A stretch of 64,000 nucleotides of DNA, taken from contig OZ025660.1 in NCBI GenBank assembly GCA_964019335.1, positions 62,001-126,000 on the forward strand, in the 5' to 3' direction. The translations under genes and the position numbers were made by a program. This DNA comes from Diplonema japonicum. Taxonomy: Eukaryota > Euglenozoa > Diplonemea > Diplonemida > Diplonemidae. The notes beneath the pieces are model-generated. The model did no database searches and was not told the DNA's origin. It saw nothing but the letters and a program-made list of their open reading frames with translations. Positions 9,635-21,406 of the stretch are shown here, one piece after another (the stretch's first letter is position 1; every line of letters begins with the position of its first letter).

Positions 9635-12480
9635 TCACTTGCCGAACAATTCAATATGCCGCTCATCAACCTCCGGGTCCTCTTCCTCTTCGTCTTCCTC
9701 CTCTTCCTCTTCCTCTTCCTCCTCTTCTTCTTCCTCTTCCACCTCTTCACCTTCTTCCATCTCCCATTCGTCGTCACTGTCAATGACACCAATGTCAGCA
9801 AGCCTCTTCTTTTGTTGCGACAATTGCTCTTTGAAAGCTTTCCCTTCCATGTTCTGTGTGTAGAGTAAGTGAAATAAGAGAGTTACTACCTTAAGATACT
9901 TTACGCGTGGGTCAGACTCGCCGTATTCCGAGAAGGCAAACTTTGCAACTGCCGTGAGCGGTGGAAGGCCGTCTTCGTCGTCGAGGATGTCATCAAACTC
10001 TTCGTTTGTCGTACCGAAGGACTGCCTCACGAAACTCTTACGCATGGAGTGCTTCTTTGGCATTTGTTGTACAGCCGCCATCTCTCTGTCTAATCTCTCG
10101 TTCTCCTCATTCTCTTTCTTTGCAGACTACAGTAGTGCAATAAAACCAAAACCACAAAACGTAAACATACCACCATGATGGTCTTAATAACAAAGCCGAG
10201 CCCACCCAAGATGACAACTAACCCCAGGGAGCCGATCTGATAGCTGTTACACTTGCATCAACAACATACCACTAAAATCGTACTGGAAACGTTGCCCACG
10301 ATGTCCTCCTGAGGTGCTGCCACGTTCAGCGGGTCACGCACGATGACCAATGGTGCACCGACCCTGACCCACGTCTGAGTGTAGATGAACAATACACACA
10401 CTGACCATGTCCCGGGTTGGGTCCAATCCCCTACTAAAGTGTCAGGAGGCCTAAATCTGATACTGTGGGCGTCCGGGTATAGGGACGCTGCAGTATAACA
10501 CCCAAAGGTACTGCAATTGCCCCACTCGTTCGTGCTCAAGGAGTATCTTATTGTCGTCAGGTCTGTCACCTCGCACATCTGACTGTTGATGAGCCGTATA
10601 CCCTTCCACGCAGCGGGGCTAGCGTAGTGCACCTCCATCTGAAAGGGTCTGTTGGCATAAACTGTGCCGAAGGCTTCAGGCCTGTCCGGCTGCGCAGGGA
10701 CATATAAGTTATATGACACCTGAAAGGAGGTTCAGCAGGTAACAGCATACCTCAGAAGGATGTAAGTCGATGGTCATAGTGACGGAGCCCACAGGAGCGA
10801 TGCGGAAAGACACACACTAGGTGGCTAAGAGTCAATTGGCGGACATACCCTAGCAGGGACCCTGAGGGTCACGATCTCTGGTGTAGGTAAGCTGCCCTCT
10901 GCAGGGGCGATAGTGTAGGTCGACTCTCGAAACATGTTGATAGTCATCTCGCAAGGCTTGTCGGCTCCACACTCTGAGAAAGATATCGCAGCTGGGGATA
11001 CAATTCTATCCAGCTTCGCTAGGAAGCCGTGGGGTGCTGACGGCAGGTTCGATGAAAAACCTGTACGTATTACATCCATGCAATCTACCGCACGCCACGA
11101 GTCTTTGTTCAGTTTCACAGTCAGTGACATGCTCAGCTTGGCGCCTACAAGACCAGCGATGTCGCCGGTGTGCTCAGGCTCGGTGTGACCTGTGTTTACG
11201 TGGGTGATGTCACCCATGGACTTGATAGAGAACTTGAAAGTATTTGGGCCACCATTAAGCGAATAAGGTGGGAGCTTTGATATAAGTACCGAAGTCGGGA
11301 CATTGAACTGCACAGTATCGTCAGATACATCAGAAGGCAGCCTGTAGCCTGTGTCTTTTTCGATAGTTACCAACAGTCGTTGCTCTTGGTTAACATCCGG
11401 CTCCAGATCTAACAGGGAGAACGACCTCGGCTGCAGAAGGTAAGAGCTTCGCATGTCCCACGTGCCGCTGATGGTGTTTCTAAAGGACGTGATAAACTGG
11501 TTCTTCCTCTCGATAACCGCTACGGAAGTATTATCTACAAGATTCCATTTGTCGTGCTTCAACACTAGGACGAAAGATGCTGTCCCCTCACGAATCATGT
11601 TCTCTGTGAGCTGACCGTTTGTATATGATATCCACACAGTGCCGGGAGAGTTCAGGATCACAAAACCCAATGGCTGCCTTGGTGTGGGCGCGTATCCTGA
11701 CGTCAACAAAGAGGATGGGAGGGTGATGTTGATAACTTCTTGCTCGGCGTAGAAGTTGTAATTGGCGTCCGGCTCGAAAGTGATCCGCATTGTGTCGTAC
11801 GGTGCGATTATCTCGAACCTCTGCACGTTGAGGAGTAGGCCCTTGCGTGCTACAAAATTGTAAGGCTCGCCCTGGTCGGACGAGAGAGAGCTGTTGAATG
11901 CCTCAATCAGCTTTAGAATAGGACTTTGCGAGCGAGTAACGAAGGTCTCGCCATTCGTGAGGGTGATGTTGATTGTGAGACCTCCTTCACGGAGCTTGCT
12001 CTCTGTCACTGTTGTTGGGTACAGAAAGGACTCAGCTGCCTTGATGATGAAAGAAGTGGTGCCCGATGTGCCTGAGGCAAGGGGCACAGCGCCACTCACA
12101 GTAGCGTTGCCAGGGACAGTGAGGACAACCTGCTCGTCTTTTATGATATTGTACGACAGCACAGGTTGCAGCAGCATGGCGACGACGCTGTAGTCGTTCT
12201 TCCTCTGGTCGATGACGACAGCAGAATCGGGGAGGATCTGCGCCCGCTTGGCAGAGTACCCTGCAGGCTCCGTCAAGATATCAGAAGTGCTGATACTGTT
12301 ACTGATAATGGCAGGTGCATACGGCGAAAGGACTGGCTGCCAAATGTCCCCTCGCAGTATTAAATGCACTTCCTTCCCACCCATCCTGATGTCAGTCTCA
12401 GTGAGAACCGTACTCGTCACCCTGATGTCAAGGATGCTGCTGAATACATGGACGCACACCGCAAGGGCGACGACTGACAT
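9635..12480 (-). CDS. Type I membrane glycoprotein, acidic tail
   Basis: Six exons encode 889 residues. Introns: 10817-10848, 10720-10750, 10237-10269, 10127-10170 and 9854-9889 (32, 31, 33, 44 and 36 nt). Order: signal peptide (MSVVALAVCVHVF), a long Ser/Thr- and Asn-glycosylation-rich beta ectodomain, a transmembrane helix (IGSLGLVVILGGLGFVI) formed by one 66-nt exon, then a cytoplasmic tail ending in a Glu-rich run and ERHIELFGK. The ectodomain repeats a motif like TxTExxIREGG followed by xxIxLxxDxW (about 3-4 copies). Its last part (TWSVCVLFI....TWVRVG) matches a module of the giant protein at 46208-56039. The tail ORF alone looks like a separate gene until the intron is spliced. A T12 tract and CCGCAG precede the start. 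Surface receptor or adhesin by architecture; ligand unknown. Confidence 0.8.
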
Positions 12481-12509
12481 GCCACCTACCTGCGATAGTA
12501 AAGATGTAA

Positions 12510-12532
12510 CTGCGGACAGAAAAAAAAAAAAC
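12510..12532 (-). promoter_or_regulatory. Candidate trans-splice acceptor, glycoprotein gene
   Basis: The 60-nt gap between the stop of the nuclease gene and the glycoprotein ATG contains a run of twelve T, then CTGTCCGCAG. There is no room for a promoter. A pyrimidine tract plus AG is the classic signature of a spliced-leader acceptor. A second CAG lies closer to the ATG. Confidence 0.55.
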
Positions 12533-12540
12533 ACTACTAT

Positions 12541-14202
12541 CTAAAGCTCGTCACTCGAGCACGATGATGTACTTTTCTCTACGAGCAAGCGCAGCCCCAT
12601 GTGATCGCTCGGTGGCACTTGGTCCTGTTTCATGTGTTGTACAACTAAAAGTGCATACCTCTGCCTTGACCCGCGAACCAAAGACCTCCATGAAGCTGAA
12701 CTGCGACAGATCGATGTCACCCTTTACGAGCACGAAGTCGATACGTTTCTCAAGTGCTTTCCCCAGGTTGTTGAAAGTGTACCCATGTTCGCTGTTAAGC
12801 TCATGCACCCTCTTTCCTGGTGTCAGCCATACATCCTTGAAGTTGCACTCTGTTCCCTTGAACTCCTTCTTTCCGAGAAGGTACTGCATAGCGGGATCAG
12901 AGGGAATCATGTTCAAGTCTCCCATCAAGATGGTACCCTGCTGTGGTACGTTTTGACCCCCGTACATACCTTCCCTCCGTTCTCGCTGCGCTCCAATTCA
13001 TTAGCCCACTGGCAGATTTCGTAAACATTGTTCATCCTCGCCTCGTCAGACAAGGACAGGTGTGTCGTTAACACGTTCACCTTCCCGATCTGCTCGGTCA
13101 CAATGGTCGCCGCAAGGCACAGCTGTGTTTGCTTTAATGGTATGGTTTAGCATACCCTTTGGTGTTCGTCACCACCATCCTTCGGCCAGAACCGCGTAAG
13201 CTGCAACGCATCCACATGTGTCACAGGAAGCCTCGTGAGAATAACTGGACCCTCCGTCTGTGTGGCAAGCCCCTTGTCCAGCTGGATGTACGACATGGCA
13301 GGCACCCATATTACCTGGTACAGACCCACTTCTTCCATCCTCCACAACAGATGGTCGACCTGCGTTCATGCTTGTAAGAACACTGCATACCTGGTGTCTT
13401 GTGTACTCCGGACCCAGCTGTGCTCCAGCGTTGTCGTACCTCACCTATGGTGGTGTATTGACGGGTGTGCCGGTTCGTTGGAAAGACACACCTCTTGGAA
13501 TGCCATGATGTCAGGCACCGTTGCTTGTTTGATGCTCCGCGTGATGAGCTCAAGCCTTCGCGGCCACGGGTTGTTGAAGTTCCAAATATTGTAGCACACG
13601 ATGGAAAGGGGCGGGCTATCAGCGGGACCTTTAGGGACGTCGGGCAACCCAAACCACGCCGCCAGTAAAGGCGACCTGTCAGTGTGTTTGGGGTGCTCCC
13701 ACCCCTCGGCTCCCGTTGGCTGCCAAGTATGTCTCACCATCGAGAACAGGCCTTCTCTGTCACCGAACAGTGTGAGCTTATGATCCACGGTCTTGAAAGC
13801 CCGAGCTGTTTCGACCTCCACTGCCGATTTTGCAGGTGCATCCTCTAAATATTCCAGCGTCACCTCCAGTTCGTAACTCACGCCCAATAACAGAGGCTCT
13901 TCGGCTTCGGTCCCGTTCCAAGAGGTGAGACTCAGGTGCAGGACCTCCTTTCCATCCTTCGTAAACTTTATGACCTGCCTGGTGATGCTGTTCAAACTCT
14001 TCACTTTCAACCCGCTTACATGCGTGCACTCTCTACACCTTCCCCAATGCTCATTTATTGCCATTTCGCTGAACTCCAGAATAGGCCCCACCACAGCAAC
14101 GTCGTCACGTGCAATCACCTCCTTGTTCCCCAGAACATTTCCCCAGCTCCCCGAATCCTCAGCAGCGACTACGATGGCCAACAGCACGCATAAGTGAAAC
14201 AT
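12541..14202 (-). CDS. Secreted endonuclease/exonuclease/phosphatase-fold enzyme
   Basis: Six exons, 495 residues. Introns: 13445-13491, 13360-13390, 13123-13155, 12941-12969 and 12625-12658 (47, 31, 33, 29 and 34 nt). Start ATG 14202 begins a signal peptide (MFHLCVLLAIVVAA). An unassigned N-terminal domain of about 190 residues precedes the EEP fold: CYNIWNFNN (about 205), DIMAFQEVR with the metal-binding Glu (about 236), GDLNMIPSD (about 383), RIDFVLVKG (about 440) and PPSDHMGL with the catalytic His (about 471). QEVR and SDH form only after splicing, confirming the introns. The family cleaves phosphodiesters (DNase I-like, sphingomyelinases, inositol phosphatases); substrate not assignable. 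The 29-nt intron is the shortest here. Confidence 0.85.
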
Positions 14203-14280
14203 CCTCCAGATACTGTTAAATTGTGATGGAAGTAGGTGCAAAACCGCCGAACTACAATACAAGACAATACAAAGCTAGGG

Positions 14281-16541
14281 TTAGCAAGTGCTCTTCGGCG
14301 AGTGTGAAAGGCTCATGCTGTTACGTTTCTCAATGTGCTGCCTCTTAATTGTAGCAAGGGTCTCTTGCGACGCTCGTGAGGCCTTCTGCAGCTCTTTCTT
14401 AAATGCCTCCGGAGAAACAAGCGATTGAGGCTTACTTCCTACAGACAAACGGAAGGGCATCGGTTTCGTTACCCTCTTAGAATCCCTTCCAAGCTGCCCG
14501 TCAATGGGAATGTCGCTGTGCTTGTTCGATATCATTCTGCGTTCTCTTTCAACATTTCCGGCCATGCGTTGAACTCTTGCCACGTCTTGCGAGCGTGCCC
14601 CCTCTTGCACAAGCTTCTTGTGGATAGACTTGAGATGAGAAAGCAGGGTTTTGGTGTCTTCAGGGGACCAACCTGCACCGTCAGTGAGCCCGCCACTGCG
14701 CCGCCAGCGGGCATACATATCGTACACGCCTTTGCTAAGAAGCATCTTGTCGTCGGGCAACTGGTGACCATATTTCATGTCCTTCAGCTTCTCCAACCTC
14801 TTCTCAAGGTCTTCAAAGTCTGCCATTTGCATCTGTATCAGTAAATGTGATATTTATTAATCATACTGCTCTGGCAGCATCGACAGCCTGAGGAGACCCG
14901 GTTTCAGCAAGATCGTTTTGTTCACCCTCTTGCAACTTCTGTGTGGCAAGCGCCTCCATCTGTCGGGTGGGGTTTTGCTTTTCTACATGAATACCTCCAG
15001 CTTTCTCGTCACATTAAGGGGCAACGTCTCATTTCCATAATTCAGCTTGCTCTCGATGCCAACCTCGCGGCGTGTTCTATTTAACGAGGTTGTCAGCTGT
15101 GTGCGGCGTCTCTCACGCTGGATACTAATCTCCTTGTCTTCCACCTGACAGCGCAACGAGTGTATGACAAGTTGCTCCCTTAACGCCAGCAACCGCGGGT
15201 CATCTCTCCGTTGTCTCGCTGCAATGCGCTGTGCTGCAGCTTGCTGGCTTTCAGCCTTCTCAGTAAGTTTTTGCTCCAAGAGCATCTCCATGCCGTCGAT
15301 CATCTTTCGTATTCTTTTCCGTTCATCCTCCTCCTCCTTAAACTTCGCTGCCTGCTTCTCAGCGTACTGCTGCTCTGCCTCTCTCAGCCTTATCTCTGCC
15401 CCCTGAAGAACACGCAGCTGTACAACATGGATTGTATTCACTATCATACCTGCCGCCACGAGAAGGCTTTGTCCGTCCCTTCTGGACGTACTTTCACAAT
15501 AGTGGTGGTCGAAGCTAGCTCCATGAAATGATCACTGACCTCAATGAGGAGAGCGTCGCCTTGCACGACCGTCACAGTGCCCTCCTGCCACCCTTCGTCG
15601 TCATTGTCGCGCACCTCCACTTTGTCGCCCGTCTTTAGGTGCACCTCCTGCTCCTCTGTGTAATACTCGTCAGGGGGCGGTACAGGAGAAGGCGATGCAG
15701 CGAAGGCAGGGTCCAGGTCTTCGTCGGGGACCTCATAGTAGGGCCTCTCAGAGGCTTCCTGTCTGAGACGTGCCTCTCTTTTTGTCAGTGACATGTCTGG
15801 CGGAGCGTTTGCCTGTTTTGTGTTACGCTTCTCCAGGCATACCATCTCGGCAAGTACGTCATCCGCGACAGGTGGTGACTCGAAGTGGTCAGGAGGGTCG
15901 TGCATATGCCCGGGACAACAAAGCAGGTGCACCATGCGTTTTAGATCATCTGGTGTGAGGTCACCAGTGATCTTTGGAGAGGGGACTTCAGTCTCGGGGT
16001 CGTACAGCACAGGCCTTGGTGGAATGGGCTTGCGCTCTTTGAGTTCGAACTGCTGCTCCTGTTCCACGTGGGGAATAGGGCTCCCCCCACCCGGGCCGTA
16101 GTTGATGGGCACGTCAGGGTTGACGTGGCAGATAGTCAACAAAAATTCTTTTTTCTGCCTAGGCTCTCTAAATCTGATGGTGAAATCAGACGGCTTTTCT
16201 ACATTCTCCCATGACATCTCCACCAATGTGGGCCCCTCATCTTCCTTGATGGTTGCACATTTCATATTGCTGAGTGGGAACTTCACATGAGTAAATATCC
16301 CTGTTTCAAGCGTCGTTTGTGGGAACTTATACACTGCATTCTCGGTAATAGCGATGATACGTGTGATCGCAATGCCGCCAGAAACAACCTCTGCCACCTG
16401 CAGAGAGTAGTAGAGATCCATTTCCCCCTGACGCTCCAGGTACCCTCTCACATGTTTGTTTTGAACAAGATTTTCCGTGTCCAGCTTTTTTGCTTTGATA
16501 AGCGGCACATCGGCCTCCACACCTTCGTTTTCATCTTGCAT
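14281..16541 (-). CDS. Unknown coiled-coil protein with PH/TH1-like N-terminal domain
   Basis: Four exons, 719 residues. Introns: 15418-15449, 14960-14994 and 14833-14866 (32, 35 and 34 nt). Without the last one, the 3' part looks like a separate ORF starting MADFEDLEKRLEKLK. Residues about 20-150 resemble a PH or myosin-TH1-like fold (RGYLERQGEMDLYYSL, NAVYKFPQ, FTIRFREPRQKKEFLLTI). Residues about 320-360 look like a Tudor/SH3-type barrel (LKTGDKVEVRDNDDEGWQEGTV). A charged coiled coil of about 130 residues follows. Likely a cytoskeletal scaffold; no family named. Start ATG 16541 follows an excellent acceptor (CCCTTTTTTCACATCAG). Confidence 0.7.
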
Positions 16542-16553
16542 CCCTGTCAGCGG

Positions 16554-16580
16554 CTGATGTGAAAAAAGGGAAACAAAACC
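16554..16580 (-). promoter_or_regulatory. Candidate trans-splice acceptor
   Basis: TTTTGTTTCCCTTTTTTCAC followed by ATCAG lies 12 nt before ATG 16541, in a gap of only 108 nt after the stop of the upstream gene. It fits a spliced-leader acceptor. A cis intron to the upstream gene would need an atypical 5' site. Confidence 0.55.
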
Positions 16581-16649
16581 TGGTAAGCAATAACAGAACA
16601 ACAACAGAATACATGAAACAACAATTATACAAGATATAATATCTACATT

Positions 16650-17950
16650 CTACCACAGTCTTGTGTCCTTGTGTGCAATCTGCATCATAAACCTTCTCCC
16701 CGACATAGGGGACATGGCCTCCGAGTGCGATCTGCATTGTGCAGATATCCTATAAACAAACTGACAGTGACTGGTGCAACATACCTCTTAGTGCTCCTCC
16801 CCACAACAGGTACCTGACGCTCCACGTCTTGGAAGGTGAAATTGTGTTGCACGTGACTCTGAGCGGACTTGGAGCGTGGATGGAGCCTCTCTGGAGAATA
16901 TTCGGTGTGGGCCACTTGCTTCTTACCACGAGGAGCAGGCTTCATCGCTGCTAGTGCGTCTTGCTCCCCACGCCACGAAGCCCTTCCTGTACGTCTCGCG
17001 GAAGGCTGCCCCCACCCATCTGTGCGCATCCCCAAACCTTGCGGGTAGTACTGTTGTGACCTTTCCCGTGATGCCGCTGCTCGTTCTCTGTGCCGCTCCT
17101 CCGATTTATGGCTTAGCTGTTCATCTAGCTGGGCCTTAAGAAGCATCTTCTTTTGCCGTTCCCTCCACTGCTCGCAACGTTCATCGTGCTGCAGCTTCTT
17201 CCTCTCGTTCTCGGCTGCTGTCTTTTCGGTTTGCTTCTGGCGCTCATTTGCAGCAATCCTTTCCTGCTTCCAAGCGGTCACCGTAATGTTTGATACAGGT
17301 GAGTGGCTGCGGTCAAGCGATCTGGCACGTCCTTGCCTTCGTTGCAGCTCCTCACGGACAGGCGCAGCAACTATCTTCTTACCCACCTTGGTTGTGGTGC
17401 CTTCTGAACCGAGAAGAGCATAGGGTGGAGGCGCTGGCGCGCGGTTGGGGGATCTAACAGGCGAGGCGACGGTGAAGTCAACGTTGCTGCTGTCGTGCTT
17501 TTCTAGGAAAACACGCTTTGGCCCTTCCGTTTTGTAGTCATACTCCACGCCTTCAGTGCTCAGCTGCCGACCTGGTGCCCTTCCTGTTGAACGTGCAGAC
17601 CTTTCTACAGAGCTCATGCGTAAAGACGTGGCTGTTGGCTTCACTATCTTCAATGCAGCCAGCTCATGCTTTAACCGCTTCTGTCTGGCCTCCATTTGAT
17701 TCCTCTGCGCTTTGGCCAACTGCACCTTCTTTTCCAATCGTGTTTGCACTTCCAAATTCAAAGCACCCTTGTCAGCAGCTAGCCCTGCAAGAAGTGCCTT
17801 CCCTGCTTGCAGGCGCTCCCTGCTGGCAGACCTCTGTCGCCTCTCGCGATCTGCTCGCAGATCATCTGCTGTGATGCGATGCGCTGGAGAGAACGACGCA
17901 CGTGACGGCCACGTGGGCATCTTGATCCTTTCATGTGTTTCTTGTTGCAT
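16650..17950 (-). CDS. Basic, charged coiled-coil protein, unknown
   Basis: Two exons, 421 residues, with one 35-nt intron (16750-16784, GTATG) close to the 3' end. The sequence is Arg/Lys/Glu/Gln-rich with long predicted helices (AKAQRNQMEARQKRLKHELAALK; TEKTAAENERKKLQHDERCEQW) and Ser/Arg/Pro linkers such as RSLDRSHSP. This composition is common in microtubule- or flagellum-associated proteins, but no domain is recognised. The reading frame extends above 17950 without ATG, so MQQETHERIK is taken as the start. Splicing changes the last 32 residues to a Ser/Met-rich end. Confidence 0.65.
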
Positions 17951-18094
17951 AGCAGGGGTAGAATAAGGAGCTGGAATCACATAGGCCGAAACAAAGGGTT
18001 AGAGTTGTGGGTAAAAGGAGAAGAAAACAATCTTTTAGCATGCGCTGCGTACCGGCCAGCTGGGCCTAGCCCCCCTAAGAAAAGAACACAATTA

Positions 18095-19407
18095 TTAGCT
18101 TGGTGGGTCGAGGTCAGTGGGCTTCGATAGCGTGTCAAGGAAGCTTGAGAGCTCTTCATTCTTCTGTTGTTTAAAGTCTTCTTCATGTTTCTATGCCATA
18201 CCGGTGCTGAGGTGTCCCAGTCAGCGACGGAGCCTGCCACACGCCGTAGCTCAGTCATACTGTGGAGAAGATTGTGCAAAGGAATGTGGCATACCTCTCA
18301 GGGCACACCGAGTGCTGCGGCACTTGTGCACCCGACCCCACGCAGTCTCCCACAGCACGCAAGACAGCATCGAGGGGTTGCTGTGTTGCAGGGGGGTGCG
18401 GTGAGGGAGTGAGATCGGATAGGTCAAACGCGGGTGGTGGTGGAAGATCAGTATTGCTCACGATGGCGGCCTGACCCACATCCCAGCCAGGCCCCTCAGC
18501 AGGTGGTATGCACAAAGCTTCGAGCTCCTCCAACGTTATCTCCTTGGGTCGCTGGTCTTCTGGCGGGGGTGCGTTCAAGGGGTCCCTTGGGATGGGCACG
18601 TCAAGTAGGTTCTCAAGAGGGTCCTCCTGCATCTGCGGCATGGCGTATGGGGGAAGAGGGGGGACAATCATATCCAGAGCGGGGTCCGCAGCCTCCTTCA
18701 GAGACTGGATTACAACATGCAGCTGCAGGGAACGGATCCAGCTGTTCGATGTGAGCTTGAAACGGAGCCTAGCAGGGGCGTCCGCAGGAGCCACACCTAT
18801 GTTCCTGGACCACTGTGTAAATGCAGGAAGATGTTTCATGTATTTGACTGTTTTCCCACGAGCTGTTTCCAGCACGACCTGCGTCAGGACTGTAGGGGAA
18901 GCAACGGCAGGGTTGTCCAGATATTTCACGTTTATGTAGTAAGCCCCCTCTCCGACGGTCACCTCATGGTAGATTTCTTCCTTTGTTTTCAGCTTTTTCT
19001 CAGCCCGCCTCTCAAAGAGGATCTGATCGATGACGTAGCCCTCCTTGGCACACGTGCTGGTGTTGGCGGGGAGGAGGATGTTAGTCTCCCGCTCCTTCAC
19101 TCGTTCACATTTCTCCATGTACTCAGTCATCTTTTCGGCACAGAACTTCTGCAGTCCAATATCGGGTGTGCTCCTCCTCACTGTGTTGAATCTGTCCAGA
19201 CACTCAACATAAGTTGTATAGCAACGCTTGTAAGCTGCTTTCAACTGTTTTGCATTTGTGGGGGGAAAAGAGAACAAATACCTTCCTCACATCTCTGTCG
19301 CTACTCTTCAGCCACCCTTGCTGCATGGAATCTGCCCGCTTCTCTTCCATCTCTGCCCTCTTCCCCAAGTCGAACCCCTCCGCGAGCTGCACCTTGTAAC
19401 CCGACAT
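18095..19407 (-). CDS. Unknown protein with helical N terminus
   Basis: Four exons, 400 residues. Introns: 19245-19281, 18260-18294 and 18164-18201 (37, 35 and 38 nt). The N terminus (MSGYKVQLAEGFDLGKRAEM, then AYKRCYTTYVECLDRF) is a helical bundle somewhat like MIT-type domains. A beta-rich segment with GEGAYYINVKYLDNP follows, then a Pro-rich linker and a helical C terminus (KNEELSSFLDTLSKP). Domain order vaguely recalls endosomal-sorting adaptors, but no residue-level match can be claimed. The first exon is separated from the main ORF, so an annotation without introns would lose the start. Confidence 0.6.
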
Positions 19408-20346
19408 GTGTACAATCCTCTATCTCCCTGTGGGATCTTCCTTTCTTGTAGCGAACAGATGCAAAAAAAAAAGAAAAAACGATCATAAACCAAAGACTAA
19501 AAGGGGGAAGGGAGGAAGACACTTTCAGGTCAGGCTTCTTGTTAATTTAATACTGACCTTTGTTGGGGAGTTGTATATAAAAACAAAGAGATCCGCCAAT
19601 CAGGATGTTAGTCTAAGCAATGGGAAGGGAGACGGGTGGGGGAGGGAAAAGCTGGAAAACAAGGGATAAAGTAAGTCAAAGACAATAATAAAAAGTAGAA
19701 ACAACTGCCTCTCAATTTTGTATGGTATACATCGTCCACCCCCCCCCCCCCCCCCCGGTCCCTTTCTTCCCGGCTTCTCTTTTTTCTCTCCTCCAATTGC
19801 TAACAAGCATATAACTACCCAAAACGACTTAAAAAAAAAAGCTTTCGAGAGAAGGCAGTTTGTTAACACTGATATTTCTTTTTTTTTAAGATTTAAGAAA
19901 AGAAAAGAACAAAAAAGCAGTTACACTCAAAAAAAAAGGGGTGGGGTGATGTCTCGGGAAACACTATTGTGGGAAGAGCGCGGGGTAAGGCTTAAAAAAA
20001 AACAAAAAAAAAGACCTCGAGACATTTCTTCTTCTTTTATTTCTTTTACACTCTTCTGAGAATTACTTCACGCACTCGGGGGACAGAAGTAACGGAGGGA
20101 AAGTTAAGGGAGCTAAGGGCATTTCAAAATACCGCAGCAAGAAAATACTAACAAAGGGCTCATCCGACTGGCAGGAAAGACTGCCTCCGAAGAACTATGT
20201 AACTTGCTGTACTCCCTGTACCCCTCGTGGTGAAGTAGTTTCAGAATGTTGTGAAATAAAACTACTTACCGCCAAAGAACGACCCTGCCGAAGGATGGTA
20301 AGGTTATATACTTATTAGCAGTAAGTAGCTATTTTTTCCCAAGAAC
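19408..20346. other. Long homopolymer-rich intercistronic region
   Basis: About 940 nt without a supported gene. It contains an 18-C run (19739-19756), many A and T runs, and a 9-bp inverted repeat (AAGTAGTTT/AAACTACTT) near 20232-20270. It is much longer than most gaps in the array and may hold the long 3' UTR of the CNOT9 transcript. Confidence 0.5.
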
Positions 20347-21327
20347 CTAATGAGGCTGCACCATCATGCCGCCCGGGGGAGGGCCGGGGGGAGGGGTTGG
20401 GTTCTGGTTGACAACCTGCTGTTGCTGTTGCTGCTGCTGCTGGAGGGCGGTGACGTTGGGGTCGCCTATGTTCAGGAGAAGCTGGAAGAGCCACCTACGC
20501 ATGCCGAGGTCGTCGCCGAGGTAGTCCGAGAAGGTCGCATCACGCAGCTGTTCAGGCAGGCAGTGCTTCAGTGCATCACGGGCACGGGAGTGGTCAGACA
20601 GCCTAAGGTAGCACCTGATCACGTGCTTCAGCAGCCTCGCAGGCGGCTTCTCCGATGTCGTCATCTTCGACAGCACCGTCGACACGGCGTAGAACCTCTC
20701 TGGTGTCGCGCACAGGTACTGCAACCCAATGTCGAACAGCAGAATCTTCTGCACAATAAACGTCGCCACAGTCTTGCTCAGCTCGCTCCCCGTCTCCATG
20801 ATCCTCAAGCACAGAGGAATAATCTCCGTCGACAGCAGGAATCTCACCACCTCCGCGTCGTCAGCCTTCACAAGCGCACCAATCACACCCAAGCTGGTCA
20901 GCCTCAAGTACTCAAACGGCCTCGTTTTTGTCGCTGTGTTAAGGAACGGGTAAAGGAACAGTGGCAGGTGTGCCCTGATGCACAGCATCCTTGTCTCAGG
21001 ATGGCTCGCAACGCACTGAAGCAGCGCAAGCGCGTTGCACACTCTGTTCGAGGCAGGCCCCGCAAGGTCAGCGGGGTGTAGCAGGTTGTACACTGAAATT
21101 ACCTCTTGCAGCAATGCCGCCATGACACCGACACTGTACCACAAGGTCGGCGCAAGGTCGGGGTACTGTTCCCTCTTCTTCGACAGCTCGTACAGGGCAT
21201 GCTCCCTGTGGTCGGAAACAAGAAGGCCTATCACATTGGTGAAAAGCTTGTAGTTACCCGCCTGCTGTGCCTGCTCGCCCTGCTCATCTCCCTGAACAGC
21301 ACCATGAGGGTGGGGGTGTTCAGCCAT
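20347..21327 (-). CDS. CNOT9: CNOT9/RCD1, CCR4-NOT complex subunit
   Basis: An intronless 326-residue protein with the highly conserved armadillo-like RCD1 core (about residues 28-290). It includes [66 protein letters not shown] and [14 protein letters not shown], all diagnostic. CNOT9 is a scaffold subunit of the CCR4-NOT deadenylase that binds tryptophan peptides of repressors. The C terminus adds a run of nine Gln (CAG-type codons) and a Pro/Gly-rich tail, outside the conserved core. Start ATG 21327 (MAEHPHPHG) is the first ATG in frame. The upstream frame is open but has only a TTG. Confidence 0.97.
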   Translation of the reverse strand: MAEHPHPHGAVQGDEQGEQAQQAGNYKLFTNVIGLLVSDHREHALYELSKKREQYPDLAPTLWYSVGVMAALLQEVISVYNLLHPADLAGPASNRVCNALALLQCVASHPETRMLCIRAHLPLFLYPFLNTATKTRPFEYLRLTSLGVIGALVKADDAEVVRFLLSTEIIPLCLRIMETGSELSKTVATFIVQKILLFDIGLQYLCATPERFYAVSTVLSKMTTSEKPPARLLKHVIRCYLRLSDHSRARDALKHCLPEQLRDATFSDYLGDDLGMRRWLFQLLLNIGDPNVTALQQQQQQQQQVVNQNPTPPPGPPPGGMMVQPH

Positions 21328-21406
21328 ATTCAAACTCTGTAATACTTGGGTAGGTTAGCAGCATGGCACATTCAAATTGAAGGAACTAAATAGATGCTAG
21401 AAAGCA

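Noticed and set aside
10258-10719. Separate gene for the 3' part of the glycoprotein and another for its acidic tail
   Set aside because: Neither starts with a supported ATG; introns at 10720-10750, 10237-10269 and 10127-10170 join them in phase and create a transmembrane helix.
14281-14832. Independent 183-residue gene starting MQMADFEDLEK
   Set aside because: The 28 nt upstream, with the preceding GTATGA, form a regular 34-nt intron in phase with the preceding exon.
18717-19451. 244-residue plus-strand ORF
   Set aside because: Antisense to a spliced minus-strand gene; composition is random-like (Cys, His, Leu, Ser rich).
20350-21081. 243-residue plus-strand ORF
   Set aside because: It is the antisense shadow of the highly conserved CNOT9 gene.
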